Assembly: GCA_032719365.1 (NCBI GenBank)
Contig: CM064872.1
Coordinates: 53,558,891 to 53,622,890 of the forward strand
DNA length: 64,000 bases
Origin: Prinsepia uniflora
Lineage: Eukaryota; Streptophyta; Magnoliopsida; Rosales; Rosaceae
Reading direction: 5' to 3'
In this document: in pieces, positions 1 through 12,398 of the stretch
Numbering within the stretch: the stretch's first letter is position 1
Layout: every line of letters begins with the position of its first letter
Program-made: the position numbers and the translations under genes
Notes under the pieces: generated by a model
What the model was told of the DNA's origin: nothing
The model's database searches: none
Seen by the model: the letters and a program-made list of their open reading frames with translations, nothing else

Positions 1-1740
1 CCTCTGCCACCAAATCTCCGCCGCCGAACAAAGAGATCTTTTTCGCTTTCACAACTCTAACATAAAGATACTACATTTGCTCAACCAGGTCATATGTAGA
101 GCTACTTTTGTCCTTCTTAAAAGACTGGCCTCCGAGTTGTGGCCGAGTTTCTTTCAGCGAAAAATCACCCAACCCGTTAGAGTACACACCTCCACCACTG
201 CCGGGAACGTCGTCGGAAACGGCAGCGTTTTTTTTGGCATCACGGCTCTGGTTCGTCCCTTCTGGCTAGCATTGAGGTCGAAGAGGGCATGGATGACTTC
301 TTTTCGACCTAAAGAAGGATTTGAGTTGGGTGGTGAGGTCGATGGTGGTCGGATTTGAGGGCGACGAAGGTGGCAAGAGTTCAGTCGTAGTAAGGGGATA
401 GGGGAGAGGGGGAAAGAGAGAGAGAGAGAGGGATATGAGGAAAAAAATGTATATTGAAAAGAAATTAATATAAAATTTAATAAGAGACGTCAAATGTTTA
501 AATTATCCTTAAAAATTTGTAATATGACTGCCATGTCATAAGTTTTCACGGTGTTAATAACAGAGATGGACAGTTGGTGCAACGGTATTGACGGTGTTCC
601 GTTCCCGCAACACACTGAGGCAAATTTCTGTTCCTGGTGCATTTTGAAATTTCGTGACGTGTTTCTAGTGCACTTAGCGTAATAAGCCTTTTTTTTCCTA
701 GAAATAGGGGGTTTGGTTGAAACACAAAAAACCTTAGGGGTGGAATGTAAAGAGCAAATTTTAAAAACCTAAAAATACCCTTTGTTAATAAACTTCAAAA
801 AAAAACCGAAATAGTAAAATCAAATCTAAAAAATAAATTTAAATTCTAATCAATTGAACAACTTTTATTTAAAAAATGAGATTGTTTTATTTTATTTTAA
901 ATTTTCTCATTTTTAAAATAACAAAAAAACACGAACAAAAAAAAATTGCCCCTTGTGTGAGTAAATGCAAAATGACGAGTAATACAAAAATAATCAAGTA
1001 ATTAGAAAATATTCTAAATACTTTTATTTTCTCAGAAGAGATGTTTTATTCAAATAACTTTATAAATATATAAAGAATAAACACTCAACTCTATCAAGAA
1101 CCAATCGTTAATATAATTACGGCAATATCATAATTTAGAAGAAGAACTGAATCTTGAATAGGTTGACTGAAAATTAAGAAAAATACAAACATGGGTTTGC
1201 TACAAATGAAAAATATATACAAATTACAAGAGTGACCATCGACAAAAAATAAATGGTAGAATACACAAAATGATGCCTCAGTGAAGCCAACCAAGCTACG
1301 AAAGTAAAGAAAGGAAGCCAGAAAGATTCCTTATACCAAAGCTTTAGAACTCCTAAACCAAAGTAACATTTAACAAATTGAAGACAAGAGAAATTCTAAA
1401 AATAAGAAATCCAAGTATAAAGACGAATACGAGGACTATTCAGAATCTACAGAAAATTGAAATTTGCTTTCAAGAAATATTTTAATCAACTAAAAGTGGA
1501 TTTCTTTTTCGTGCCTTATACGTGTGCTCTTACATTTATTTATTTATTTATTTATTTACTTTTCCTTTTTCATTTACTCCAAAAGGTGCACTGGGTTATT
1601 TACGTTAAGGTTTTAAACATGTGCGTTAACCACAACCGAATCATGACGAATTGAAAAATCTCACAATCAGATACATCTCTCCAAGAAAACGTGTAGGGAG
1701 AAGTGCAGGAGAAATTATACGACTGATGAACCAATGATAT
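1..1740. other. Gene-poor AT-rich flank
   Basis: No gene is supported here. Short open frames at 77-358 and 266-493 overlap on opposite strands, resemble nothing I recognise and have no gene context. A purine (GA)n run lies at about 415-431 and a (TTTA)n run at about 1535-1558. The rest is AT-rich with many homopolymer tracts. It may contain old unrecognised repeats. Confidence 0.5.
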
Positions 1741-2403
1741 TGACAACCCATCCCCGAAGGACATAGATAACCGTGCCCGGTCCTGCTCCCGTCTGACAAG
1801 TCAACTGAAGTTCCGAAAGTACCATCAGCACTTGTCAAACAAGGGATAACCGTACCTGTGTCCACTCATGCCTCCACCTCCCGATCAGCCTCGATCATCG
1901 CGCTACGACCTGTAGGGTCAATAAAACAAAAAAGGTGTGAGTGGACAAAAATAAAAGTTTAGAAATACATTTATCAAAATACATTTCTACCCTCCAGTTT
2001 CACAAACATGCATGCATATCATAAATCATGAGTAAAGTAAATCTGGGCATAAACGCTCATAAAGCACAAATCATGAACAACAAAAACCACGGGACTCATT
2101 TCCATATCCAGTCTCGCATCCAATCTCATATAGTCACGTTATCCTTGCAACGCGTGCAAATCAATAGGCTCAAGGACCGCTCAAAATCCGAGCATCCGCC
2201 GCTGTGAACACATTACCAGCCGGAAATCCAGATCGTCGTGAACACATCACCGACCGATCTCCATATAATCCAGCACATCTAATCTGAGTCGAGCCTCCCT
2301 CGGCTGCACGACAACAGACTGTGCTACATGACCTCTTCGGGGTACACACATCCATCCCAGAGGAGAGCGTTATCTCCAGGGTTCATTCCGGGGAAACACA
2401 TTA

Positions 2404-5400
2404 TGTAACGACCCGTCCCGGAATTCGGGATTAAGTTAGTAACTAATCATGAATAGTAGGGTTAATCGGTGATTAGTTGGGCGAAATCGGACGAACGATG
2501 CAAAATGACCGTTTTGCCCCTAGTCGTGGGTAAACCGTTGACTTTTTATTCATCCGGTCAAATGGACTTTGACCAATGACTGTGACGTAGTTTGGGACGT
2601 CACGAGTTCATAGACAGGTAGCACGTTCGATCCCGACGTTCGTGGTGAAAGTTATGACGTTCAGAAGTTCAGGGGCATTACCGTAATTTGGACGATTGGG
2701 GGAAAAATTTTGACTTTTTGGAATACAATTGATTTTCACACGACTCGAAGACCGTTAGGTTCTTCTCGAGGCCCCGAGTACAACGACAGGCGGCACGCGT
2801 GAAACGGACATCAGATGACCAAGTTACGGGTCACGGATGGTGAGGGGAATTTTGGTAATTTTCCAAGTGAGGGCAAAATGGTAATTTCCTACAGGGGAAC
2901 TGTTTGAATGTCGTGGAAACAGGGTCTGAATGCCCATGCCCTGAATGACCTGTTCCATTGATTGTTTAAGCCTAATCTACAATTGTTTAATCAATTAGTG
3001 ACTTTGGGGGGAGTAGTTTAATCTGCAAAGGCCAAGGGAGAGTGTGCTATTGGGGAAATGGGGAATTGAACGGCGTGGGTGCTGGTGTTTTTGAGGAAAC
3101 GCAGGGACCGTGCTGATGAGTGTTCAGTGTGTGTGAGTACTGAGTGTAGTGAATTGTTTATGCGTTCAGTGGGAAACAGGGATTCGTGGACCTGCTGAAG
3201 GCAGTGCACGGTTGAATTCTATAACGCTGGGTGCTGTTGGAAATGGAAAAACAGAGAGCACTTGAATTTGTTTGTGCAAGTGATCAGGGCACGGGTGACA
3301 GGGAATGTTGGTTCGAATTGGCTAAATCAATTGCTGGGGAGAGACAGAGAAAAGGGAGTGAATGTTTTGGTGAGGAGGAACGGGGAGACTAGGTGAAAAT
3401 GCACCCAGAAACCCGAGACTATGTTTGATCAAATTAAAAAGTTCAATTCGAAATGTAGGCCAACCCAAGAACATTTAGGGCTCAATTCAGTCTTCTGGGA
3501 CCTCCCTTAGTCGATCCAGATCTTTGGATCGAAGCTTGAAGCCCTGGGAAGCCTTGGACAGACACGACGGAGTTCAAAAATTTGAGGGAAAATCAGAATT
3601 TGAATTGTGTGAGGAATTGGACGAAACCAGGGACAGTAATCGTCTTCTGGGACCATTTAGAGATCAACCGTAGCTATTGGCAAAGGAATCGATCACGGTT
3701 TGGCCATGAACACATGTTCCAGTTTCGGGAAAAAGTCCAGGCTTGAGTCGTGGTGTTTGAGGTAACCTCTGGTCCAATTAATGTTGTGAATGAGTTCGTA
3801 TTAGTCCCAATAAGCTTGCTGTTATGTTAATTGGATTATGGTTTGGTAAACACAGAGTTTGGGTGATCGACCCGTTTGGGTGATCACGGGTCGTGGGTCT
3901 GATTGTGGGATTATTTTGATGAATTATGAACATAGAACTTCAATTAGATAGTTAAAGAATGTTTTAGGATCAAAATCAGATGAAATCGAGGTCGAATTGA
4001 TGGCTATCTAACCGGGTTGTCACGCGGGTTGCAGGACCCGTTTGCAGATGAAACGGGCAAGGACGATGATGAACAGTGCATGTCACTGTAGCAGGCGCGT
4101 GAATGTCATGCACAGCCGCTTGCGGCGGCGCGTGATAGCGCGTGGGTCCGATTTTCGAGGTAAGTCCAACATGACTTTTGTCCTATACACTGTAACGAAC
4201 ATTTTAGCGTTGGTTTCGAATTAATCAGACACGGTTTCGATGTTGTTTCGAGGGTCCAAAGGTTTACGTTACGTTTTTAATTAGAGATTAATTCCCGGAA
4301 AATTATGGGAAATTAGCATGATGTTATTTGGGACCTTAGTGACCCAGGAATGTGTTTTCGGGCAAGTTTCGAGTTTCTGGAAAATGCCGGAAATTACGGG
4401 AATGCGTGCGGCGTGAAACCGAGCCTTAAGAATTGTGTGTGAGGGGACGTTGCTTTCAAAATTTAATGCATGCATAAATATTCCTATGATTTCTATGATT
4501 ATGATTATGAACTGTGATGATTTCAATTTCCGTATTTTTACGTATTTTCGATACGCACACGAAACTGCACGTATTTCGAGATTCTGGTTTCCCGTATGTT
4601 TTGATGATGGTTTAACAAATGATTTTATATGATTTGTGCGTATCATGTTATTAAGATGTTGGATTTCGATTGTGAGTATGGTTTAAGGTTTTGACACGTA
4701 TTTCTAGTATGTCACGGTTTGCACGTTTTACAAGGTTTCGAGTATGTTGTGATTTGATCAGGATTTGGTGATTTGTTTGTGGTTTCAATGTCTTGACCTT
4801 GAGATTTGAAATATGAGGTGTTTTCAAGGATTTAAAACGGATTCCGAAAAAGGTGATTTTGGGCTTGATGCTAGGGGCATAAAAGTGATTTTGAATAACG
4901 AGACTTCGATTTCCGGAAGTTTGAAAACGGATTCTTGGTTTGGGTTCGGGTTGATGCTTCTGGATGCCGGCTTACAGAATCATTGTTGCGAATTCGAATC
5001 CGGGAATAAAAGAGGATTTACTAAAGTGATTCGGTATGAGTATACATGCCCCGTGTTTTAAATGATTTGATTATGTTTTTGTGAAGTAAGATTTGGTGGT
5101 TTGAATGTGGAAATTCGGACCATGAGTCCTGTTATGACAAAATGTGTTTTCGGACTGGATTGGAATTTGGATCACGATGGATCCCGAGTTGTTGTGATTG
5201 AAAAATGTTTTGGGTTTAAAGACCCATTGAAAACTGTTTGGGGTTTAAAGACCCGGGTGCTATTGCTGGAGCACGTTTTGAGTTTAAAGACTCGGTTAAT
5301 TGATGACGGGGGAGGGCCCTTAATGAGTTTAAAGACTCGTGAGTTTAAAGACTCGGTTATTGTGATACCCCCTAGGCCTATTGATTATGTTTTGAGTTTA

Positions 5401-5964
5401 AAGACTTGTTGATATCCCGGGAATACCTGATTCTGCGCATGGTTTTGAGTTTAAAGACTCGGGCGCACTTGATAACCAGCAAAATGTTTGACTTGTGATT
5501 TATTGTTAGTTTCTGATGTTTCGGATGTGTGGGGCTGTGGCCCAATTTTATGATTGCGGGCTAAGACCCGATGGTTGAGAAAGGAAAAATGATTTTGAGT
5601 TTCATACGAGTTTTTCTTATGTTGGAATTTGATACACGGGTTTTCTTATGTTGAAAATGTTAACCGACTGCGAAATGATTTTTGTATGCATGCATTGGTT
5701 TTACGCTGAGGGTAAAAACGTCTTTTTGTAACTGTTTTTATAAACTGATTTATTTTTTTCCACTCACACCTTTTGGTTTTTATTGACCCTCCAGGTCGTG
5801 GCGCGTTGGTCGAGGCTGATCGAGAGGCGGAGGCATGAGTAAGCACGTGTGGATATCCCTGGTCTGGCAAGTACTGAGGGTAACTTGGGAATTTCAGTCG
5901 TCTTGCCAGGCGGGAGCAGGACCGGACACGGTTAACAATGCCCTTTTTGGGGGCGGTCCTGTCA
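2404..5964 (+). mobile_element. Large solo-LTR-like element B nested in A
   Basis: Plus-strand copy of the same family, 3561 bp, starting TGTAACGACCCGTCCCGG and ending GTCCTGTCA (TG...CA). Flanks are CATTA (2399-2403) and CATTC (5965-5969), a near-perfect 5-bp duplication within element A. It carries an array of GAGTTTAAAGACTC-type units (5212-5460) and a GC-rich GCGCGTG island (about 4090-4147). Its 3' part is shared with other members: a stretch ending ACCCTCCAG followed by GTCGTGG. No gag or pol frames are visible. I interpret it as a solo LTR; a non-coding element bounded by TG...CA is an alternative. Confidence 0.65.
5212..5460 (+). repeat. Array of seven short hairpin-like units in element B
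   Basis: Seven 14-bp units occur at 5212, 5241, 5280, 5325, 5341, 5394 and 5447, irregularly spaced. Five read GAGTTTAAAGACTC or differ at one base; the first two read GGGTTTAAAGACCC. The arms GAGT/ACTC and GGGT/ACCC change together, so the ability of the arms to pair is kept while the sequence changes. Confidence 0.75.
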
Positions 5965-7413
5965 CATTCCCAACTGGAAGCCCTAATATCCACAATATAT
6001 CATCATCATGAAAACCAGTGAAAACAGTTGCATTTGAAATCAAAACCATTTTCAACACAGGGTCTCAGTCCAAAACATAATTTCCGTATAAAACCAGAGA
6101 CCCGATTATTTCACAAATCTGAAAACCATCAATATCATCATGTAATCACATGGAATTATCAATCCAATCAAAATCACAGTTCCATTAGGTCTCACGCCCA
6201 ACATATCAATTTCACGCAAATCCGCGTAACTGCAACCTTAATTTCAATTTTCACATAAATCCATAAGATATATCCATAAAATAGTACAAATTCATCAAAT
6301 CAATTTTTTGACTCATAACCCGAGTCAAAACCAATCTCAAATCCGGGGCCTTCACCCAAAACAGCAATTTCATGGTTTTCCTCGAAAACAGTGCCCAAAA
6401 TCATATAAAATAATATAATATTCCCAAAATCCAAAAATCGTCACATCGAAACATCAATCATACCAAATCATTTCAAATCATATCATAAAGCATTTAAAAC
6501 ATATATGCATGCATTCAGGGTAGAAAACAAAAGTCCACTCACACACCATCCTTATCGCTCGTTTTCTGAGCTGCACATTTTTCCGGGAATTCTGACATTT
6601 TCTAGAAATCTCGAATCCTTGAGATTCCCACTCATGCGCCCCCACGCGCCGCCTTGAGTGGCTGCACGTGGGTGCCACGCGCCTGCTACAGTAACAACCA
6701 TTGTTCATCTTCTCGACCCGTTCGACTGATAAACGGGTCTGGTTGGCCCGCAGCGTGACCCGGCTGGGATTCTGTCAATCCGTCATCGATTCTTTCAATT
6801 GAATCAACTAATAGTATCTGTTTAACCTTAATTAGAGGTCTGTACATTCGATTGTGGGATTCCTTACCTCGAAGTCATTCGATCAAGTTTCAAGCGTTCA
6901 CTGGGCCGTTCATCATCTGAATTCCTCTAATCATCAGCCAATCCTTCAATTAATTAGTCACACAGACTCGTAGGCACATTCTAAGGATGATTTCGAAATC
7001 AATTTCATCCTTCTAACTCTTCAATTACACGACTCGAGCTTCGAATTCCATTTCTGTCACTAGGTCTGTTCAGAGCCAAAACAACATCAATTTTCGTCGA
7101 ATTTGATTGGGTTCAGCTCGCCTTGAGCTCAGGAGACTCAATCCAAGGTTAATTTCAGTGTTTACGGTTCAAAATTTCGAATTCAATTTGTTGATCAATT
7201 TGGACATTGGAAGGGTTTGGGTCTCAGGTTCCTGGTTTTGTTTACACTTTCACTTCCTTTCCATTTTCCTCCCTTCAAGCTCATGTCTTTTTATTCCTCA
7301 CAAACTAAATCATACAAGGAGGGTTGAACCAATGGTTCTCTGCTCTGTTTTGTTCTTCACAAGCACATACATGGTTTGTTTAATTGTGCACATAAATATC
7401 ATACTATTCAGGC

Positions 7414-7591
7414 CACTAATTTCTCATCTAATTGTGACAGATGTCACCCAAGGGGTTAACCGACCCACCAAATTGGCTGAATCAGCCATCACAGCCGCAC
7501 AACACTAATTCTCATCTAATTGTGACAGATGTCACCCAAGGGGTTAACCGACCCACCAAATTGGCTGAATCAGCCATCACAGCCGCACAAC
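7414..7591. repeat. Tandem duplication of about 88 bp inside element A
   Basis: The segment starting CACTAATTTCTCATC at about 7414 is repeated from about 7502 at an offset of 88 bp, with one T missing at the junction and otherwise near identity. It is seen only in this family member, so it is probably a recent local slippage or unequal exchange. Confidence 0.85.
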
Positions 7592-8074
7592 TCATCCATA
7601 CCCAGTCAAATTACCATTTTACCCCTATTTGCCAAATTACCAATTTGCTCTTCACTTTTTCAAGCCCATAACTTTTTCATCTGAACCCCGATTGACGCAT
7701 GCCGCCTGTCTACGAATTCAGTGCCCCGAGACCTATCCAACGGTACTTACGGAAAGTCCAAACATGGTCCGATCAAAAAGTCAACAAATGGCCCGTGTGT
7801 AACGAATTTACCAAATTACCTTTAAACTTCTGAACATCATAACTTTCTCCTCGAATGTTGGAATCGGGCGTTCCACCTGTCTATGAACTCGTGACGTCCC
7901 GAACTACGTCACAGTCATCGGTCAAAAGTCCGTTTGACCACTCGAACAAAAAGTCAAACCGTTTCGCCCAATTCCAGGGCAAAATCGTCATTTCCTTCAA
8001 CTTTTTCCAAATTTTCCTTTTTTTTTTCGAATTTCCGGGTCGTTACAGATGTCAACTACATTAAGGAGAATTTA

Positions 8075-9050
8075 TAATAGGACCCGCTCTTACCTTGGTA
8101 ATTGTACCCGATTATGTTCTCTTTTGACGAGTAACCTAAATTATCGTATTTACCTTGAACACTCGTCAAACAAGGGATACTCTTGTACCTTCTTCTGTTC
8201 ATACCTTCGCTTCTTGAACGATCTCGAATTCCATGCAACAGCTTTGGAAGGTATTCAAAACCATGAAAATGTATGAGTAGACAAAATAATATTTTAAAAA
8301 CACATTTGAAAAACATAAATAGTTTTACCCCTCTATTTTATATCACTATGCATGCATATGAAACCGTGACAACAAATAATCAAAACTTCAGGTTAAAACA
8401 ATATTTCCTTGAAATTTTAGTTAGAAAGACGCATAAGCACAATTATCCGTAAATCAACCAATTATAAGGAAATCAAAGCAATACGAAAAAGATATCAAAT
8501 CACCATAGCAACAAACAAACATAACCAACCCATCCTCGATACCTGAATATCAATGATAATGAACTGCTCTACCGATAGGCAAACCACTCGGGAAATAAAG
8601 CCCATCTCGACGTCCAAGTGAAAATCGACTCAGAAAACAGAGCTCAGTTCGACGTCTGAGTCAACATCACAATACTAGTCTCAGGAAACAGAGCCCAGTT
8701 CGACGTCTGAGACTAACCAATAACCCGTTCAGGGATACAACATCTGAGTGCTAACTAGCAATCCGAGGAGGGTTGTTCACAAATATAACAGTTCACGAAT
8801 ATCGAGGAAAATATACGTTTATAACACATATCTGTTCCTTACAACCAAATCCACAATTCAAAATCCGGGTCTAAGCCCAAAACACAAATTAGGCAAAATC
8901 TTGTAAAACGTGCACATATAATAATTTTCTATAACATCATCCAAAAATCATAGAAAAATAAAAAACAAACCATCATCATATAAATCATGTAATAAAGTAA
9001 TTTAAAATAAGTAAATATCCATGCAAAAATATTTTAATGACGGGGTGGTG
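8075..9050 (-). mobile_element. Partial member C of the large LTR family
   Basis: Minus-strand remnant matching the 3' part of the family: a TAGGACCC-like terminus, then a segment with TCAAACAAGGGATAC (as in A), a GCATGCATATG block and two clear hairpin units (8627-8662, 8677-8714). The 5' part is missing and the right boundary is uncertain. It directly abuts element A, which may have inserted next to or into its end. Confidence 0.5.
8627..8714. repeat. Two hairpin units with paired arms in element C
   Basis: Arms GACTCAG (8627-8633) and CTGAGTC (8656-8662) flank a loop. Arms AGTCTCAG (8677-8684) and CTGAGACT (8707-8714) flank a similar loop containing TTCGACGT. The arms differ between units, but each stays complementary to its own partner. 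Confidence 0.75.
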
Positions 9051-9447
9051 GTCGTGATGATGACGGGGTGCTGGTGGTGGTAGTGATAGAGGTGATTGTG
9101 ATAGTGGTGGTGGTTGTGGGGCTATGGTGGCGATGATGATTATGGGAGTATTTGTGGTGTCTCTTTGCTTAATATGATATATTCTTTTTTTTTAGGTTAT
9201 ATCTTAAAATACAAAAAAAACAATAATTTGTTGTTTTGTAAAATGTAAATAAATTATTGTATCTTGTGTTTTTTATTTTTTCTAAATTCGTTTTTCAAAA
9301 ATGAGTTTTCAAACACGTTTTACAACTCTTTTTTATCTAAAAATGATTGTTTTGTAAACAATATTAAACGGTACCGAAATTATCCCTTCACATGCAGTTG
9401 CATAGCAAACTCGTCTCGTGAAGGCTTTTACTATTTTTTATACAATG
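9051..9447. other. GGT/GAT-rich low-complexity stretch and AT-rich spacer
   Basis: From about 9040 to 9165 the plus strand is a degenerate purine-rich triplet repeat (GGTGGTGGT, GATGATGA). The rest is AT-rich with homopolymer runs. No gene is supported. A similar triplet-rich stretch in the opposite sense lies beside another family cluster at about 59480-59530. Confidence 0.5.
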
Positions 9448-9606
9448 ATATTTTTTTCTTTTCAAAATTCAATGCATTAAGAAAGGGAGAAATCCCAAAT
9501 AGAAACAACAAAGGCAATAGCCAACCAACTCCACAGTTAGAAGCCTAGTGAAGTAAAGACGTATGACAAACAGTAATGTCCACCTCAGAAAGGCCAACAA
9601 AAGAAC

Positions 9607-9852
9607 CTAGCTAGGACAAACATCATTATTTAGGACAAGAACTAGGAAGGATGGAGGACGGTCTTCCCAGACCTCCCTGCACATACTTCGTCGCGCTTGT
9701 GAAGCTAAGGCATCAGCGGCCCTATTAGCAGAGCGAGGTATCCAAACGAAGGAAACAGTCACAAAGTGCCTGCATAATTCTTGAATCCTAGATAAAATGG
9801 GGTAGAGCTCCCATTTCCCTTTCCCAATCTTGCCCCGCAAACAGTTTATCAA
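9607..9852 (-). pseudogene. LINE RNase H-like domain fragment
   Basis: The minus-strand frame contains FVWIPRSANRAADALAS, the C-terminal signature of the plant RVT_3/RNase H-like domain found at the end of LINE ORF2 proteins. Only the end of the domain is in this frame; the N-terminal half is frameshifted upstream (9850-10100). It would act on RNA in RNA-DNA hybrids during retrotransposition. It lies at the 3' end of the LINE, as expected. Confidence 0.75.
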
Positions 9853-10352
9853 GACCTAACAGTCAGATTCAATAACGATCCGTTGGTAATTTTTCTCCAC
9901 AACAAGGAGGCAGCCATCCAGGATAGCCCAGGCTTCGGCTTCAAAGGCCTAGTTTGAAATTCGAAAGCTGCACCTCGCAACACACATGGTACCATAAGGA
10001 TCCCTAACAATTGTCCCCAAACCAGTCGACCTGTCCTCCTTCTTCAATGCTGAGTCACCAATTGATCTTCAAGAATTGGTGGCCCGAGGGGGTTGAAGAG
10101 GAATTCGTTTGGGGTGTATTATCCATCAAAAGGAGATTTTTGATGGGGGTTAAAGTATCATTCCAAAAATCCCATACTTGGTGATGAATCAGTTCGATGA
10201 TGTTCCAGGGGTTAAATGGTGTCCCTTCAAAAAACGAATTTGCACCTGTTTTTCCAAATAATCCAGCATGTAAAGGAAAATGTATGAGGCTACTCGATCC
10301 ACATTAATCCCCGGATGGGCCCATGGAAGAGAGGACCTGGTTCAGCCAAATA

Positions 10353-10718
10353 TCAAAAGAAGTAATATTCTGAATGTCGACTTTGTATCCCAAAGACCCT
10401 CCAAACCACACACATTGGGCTCCCATGACATTCAAGGAGGGCATGCTCCACAGTTTCCGGGTGTATCTCGCATAAGGGGCACAAAGGGGAGCCTTCAAGA
10501 TGGCGATGAAAAAGGCTTGCACGAGTGGGGATGCATCGCTTGGTAGCCATCCATAGAAAGTTTCTAACCATAGGGGGGGTTTTGATCTTCCAAATTTGTC
10601 GACAGACCCCAGGAGGAACAAAATTAGAGGTAGAGGCTCGAGCAAGAGTAGAACCGTCCGGATGAGGTAAAAAACTTTTTATCCAGTTGTATCCTGATTT
10701 GACCACTATACTTACCAC
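10353..10718 (-). pseudogene. LINE zf-RVT (reverse-transcriptase zinc-binding) fragment
   Basis: The frame contains WKIKTPPMVRNFLWMA, then CPLCEIHPETVEHALLEC. This matches the plant zf-RVT domain (W-x-CPxC-x-HxxEHxLxxC layout) between RT and RNase H in L1-like ORF2 proteins. Neighbouring frames continue the RT C-terminal region with shifts at about 10720-10930. Confidence 0.8.
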
Positions 10719-11063
10719 GGGAAATTATGAGGCCAAATCAACCTATCATCCTTCTCCAGACAACCGATAGGGATATTGGATATTTTTAATTCGCTCCCCT
10801 TCCTCCCTTGAAATCTGGTTGGAGATGTCATCAAGCTTCCATTCTAATTGACCCTGATCAATTAGGGCAGAGACCTTGAGATTCGGGTCCAAAATGGGAC
10901 CAGGGGCTGTGGTGAAGTCTCCTATCACCCCTCACCCAGTAACCACCGATCCGTCGAAACATGGATGCCATCTCCACTAGCCACTTGCCATCCTGCACCT
11001 TCCTGTATAACTTTTCTTCCCTCGAGGATGCTAGTCCATGCCCAAAAGGCCCTGCTATCTCTC

Positions 11064-11640
11064 CTAGCATCCCAAAAACTTCCATAAGTAACGAATTTTC
11101 AGGATTTGGGCCCAGAAGGAGTCTGGATTTTGGATAATTATCCAGCATTGTTTGGCCAAAAGAACAAGGTTGAAATCTTCCAAGTTCCTAAAGCCTATGC
11201 CACCAGCGACTTTTGGGACACCCAGCTCCGCCCAGCTAATCCAATGAATTTTGTTGCTATTGGCAGATTGCCCCCACCAGAAGTTTGCAAGATCAACATC
11301 AATAAGCTCACATGTTGCCTTAGGGAACTTAAACACTGCCATAGGGGTAAGTCGGGATGGCCTGGACCACCACCTTTATGAGCACCTCTTTTCTAGCTTG
11401 AGAAAGGAATTTTTGTTTCCACCCCTGAATTTTCCTCCCAACACGCTCCCGCAACAAACAATAAAGCTTCGCCCTTTGATCTTCCCCAAAGAGTGGGTAA
11501 TCCAAGATACATCCCCGGGTTGGAAGTAAGCTCCATCTTAAAAATATTCTGTAAACGCTTTCTTAGTTCCATAGGGGAGTTGGGACTGAAAAAAATGCTA
11601 GACTTACTGAAGTTCACACGCTGCCATTGATGAAAAATGT
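11064..11640 (-). pseudogene. LINE reverse-transcriptase C-terminal fragment
   Basis: Two frames together carry the plant LINE RT thumb region: VNFSKSSIFFSPNSP and YLGLPTLWGRSK (about 11500-11635), then FWWGQSANSNKIHWISW and GGIGFRNLEDFN (about 11120-11290). At least one frameshift separates them. The polymerase palm, including the catalytic aspartates, is not present in the window, so this is only the distal part. Homology stops abruptly at about 11640, where a different repeat begins. Confidence 0.8.
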
Positions 11641-11898
11641 CGGCAATATCGCCAATATATCGGTCGATATATCGGAAATATTGGGCGGCGGCCTGTAAGA
11701 GGGGGGAAAAAGAAATTGAGCGAAATATCGACATTTTTCCTTGGTTTAAGACCACCGATCTCCTTATTTCACTAAAACGATCAAGATATGGCTAAATTTC
11801 ATGAAAAATCGGATGTAAAACCATAGAGTTTCAGTCAGGTCATGTTGCGAGGGGTCAAAAAACCCGAATTTCAGACCCACGCGAGGTAGGAGATGACT
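11640..11898. repeat. ATATCG-rich repeat inserted in the LINE
   Basis: The stretch has several ATATCG/CGATAT motifs (for example GGTCGATATATCGGAAATAT) followed by unrelated sequence up to the gap. It does not match LINE reading frames on either side and so is probably part of another element that split the LINE. Its right end is hidden in the gap. Confidence 0.55.
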
Positions 11899-12398
11899 NN
11901 NNNNNNNNNNNNNNNNNNNNNNNNNNNNNNNNNNNNNNNNNNNNNNNNNNNNNNNNNNNNNNNNNNNNNNNNNNNNNNNNNNNNNNNNNNNNNNNNNNNN
12001 NNNNNNNNNNNNNNNNNNNNNNNNNNNNNNNNNNNNNNNNNNNNNNNNNNNNNNNNNNNNNNNNNNNNNNNNNNNNNNNNNNNNNNNNNNNNNNNNNNNN
12101 NNNNNNNNNNNNNNNNNNNNNNNNNNNNNNNNNNNNNNNNNNNNNNNNNNNNNNNNNNNNNNNNNNNNNNNNNNNNNNNNNNNNNNNNNNNNNNNNNNNN
12201 NNNNNNNNNNNNNNNNNNNNNNNNNNNNNNNNNNNNNNNNNNNNNNNNNNNNNNNNNNNNNNNNNNNNNNNNNNNNNNNNNNNNNNNNNNNNNNNNNNNN
12301 NNNNNNNNNNNNNNNNNNNNNNNNNNNNNNNNNNNNNNNNNNNNNNNNNNNNNNNNNNNNNNNNNNNNNNNNNNNNNNNNNNNNNNNNNNNNNNNNNN
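11899..12398. other. Assembly gap of exactly 500 N
   Basis: 500 undetermined bases, a conventional placeholder length, so the true size is unknown. Any long frames running across it are meaningless. Confidence 1.

Larger units (their letters stand above)
1741..8047 (-). mobile_element. Large solo-LTR-like element A, interrupted by element B
   Basis: Minus-strand member of the large TGTAAC family. Its 5' end is the reverse complement of TGTAACGACCC at about 8037-8047 and its 3' end reads GGGTTGTCA at 1741. Flanks are GATAT (1736-1740) and GATGT (8048-8052), a 4 of 5 match to a 5-bp target duplication. Element B (2404-5964) sits inside it; without B it is about 2.75 kb. The two outer parts, 1741-2403 and 5965-8047, correspond to the 3' and 5' portions of the family. 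No coding capacity is visible, which fits a solo LTR. Confidence is lower for the exact left end, which is diverged. Confidence 0.6.

Noticed and set aside
77..493. Overlapping opposite-strand frames at the left edge
   Set aside because: No domain, no splice or gene context, one strand is a purine-rich tract.
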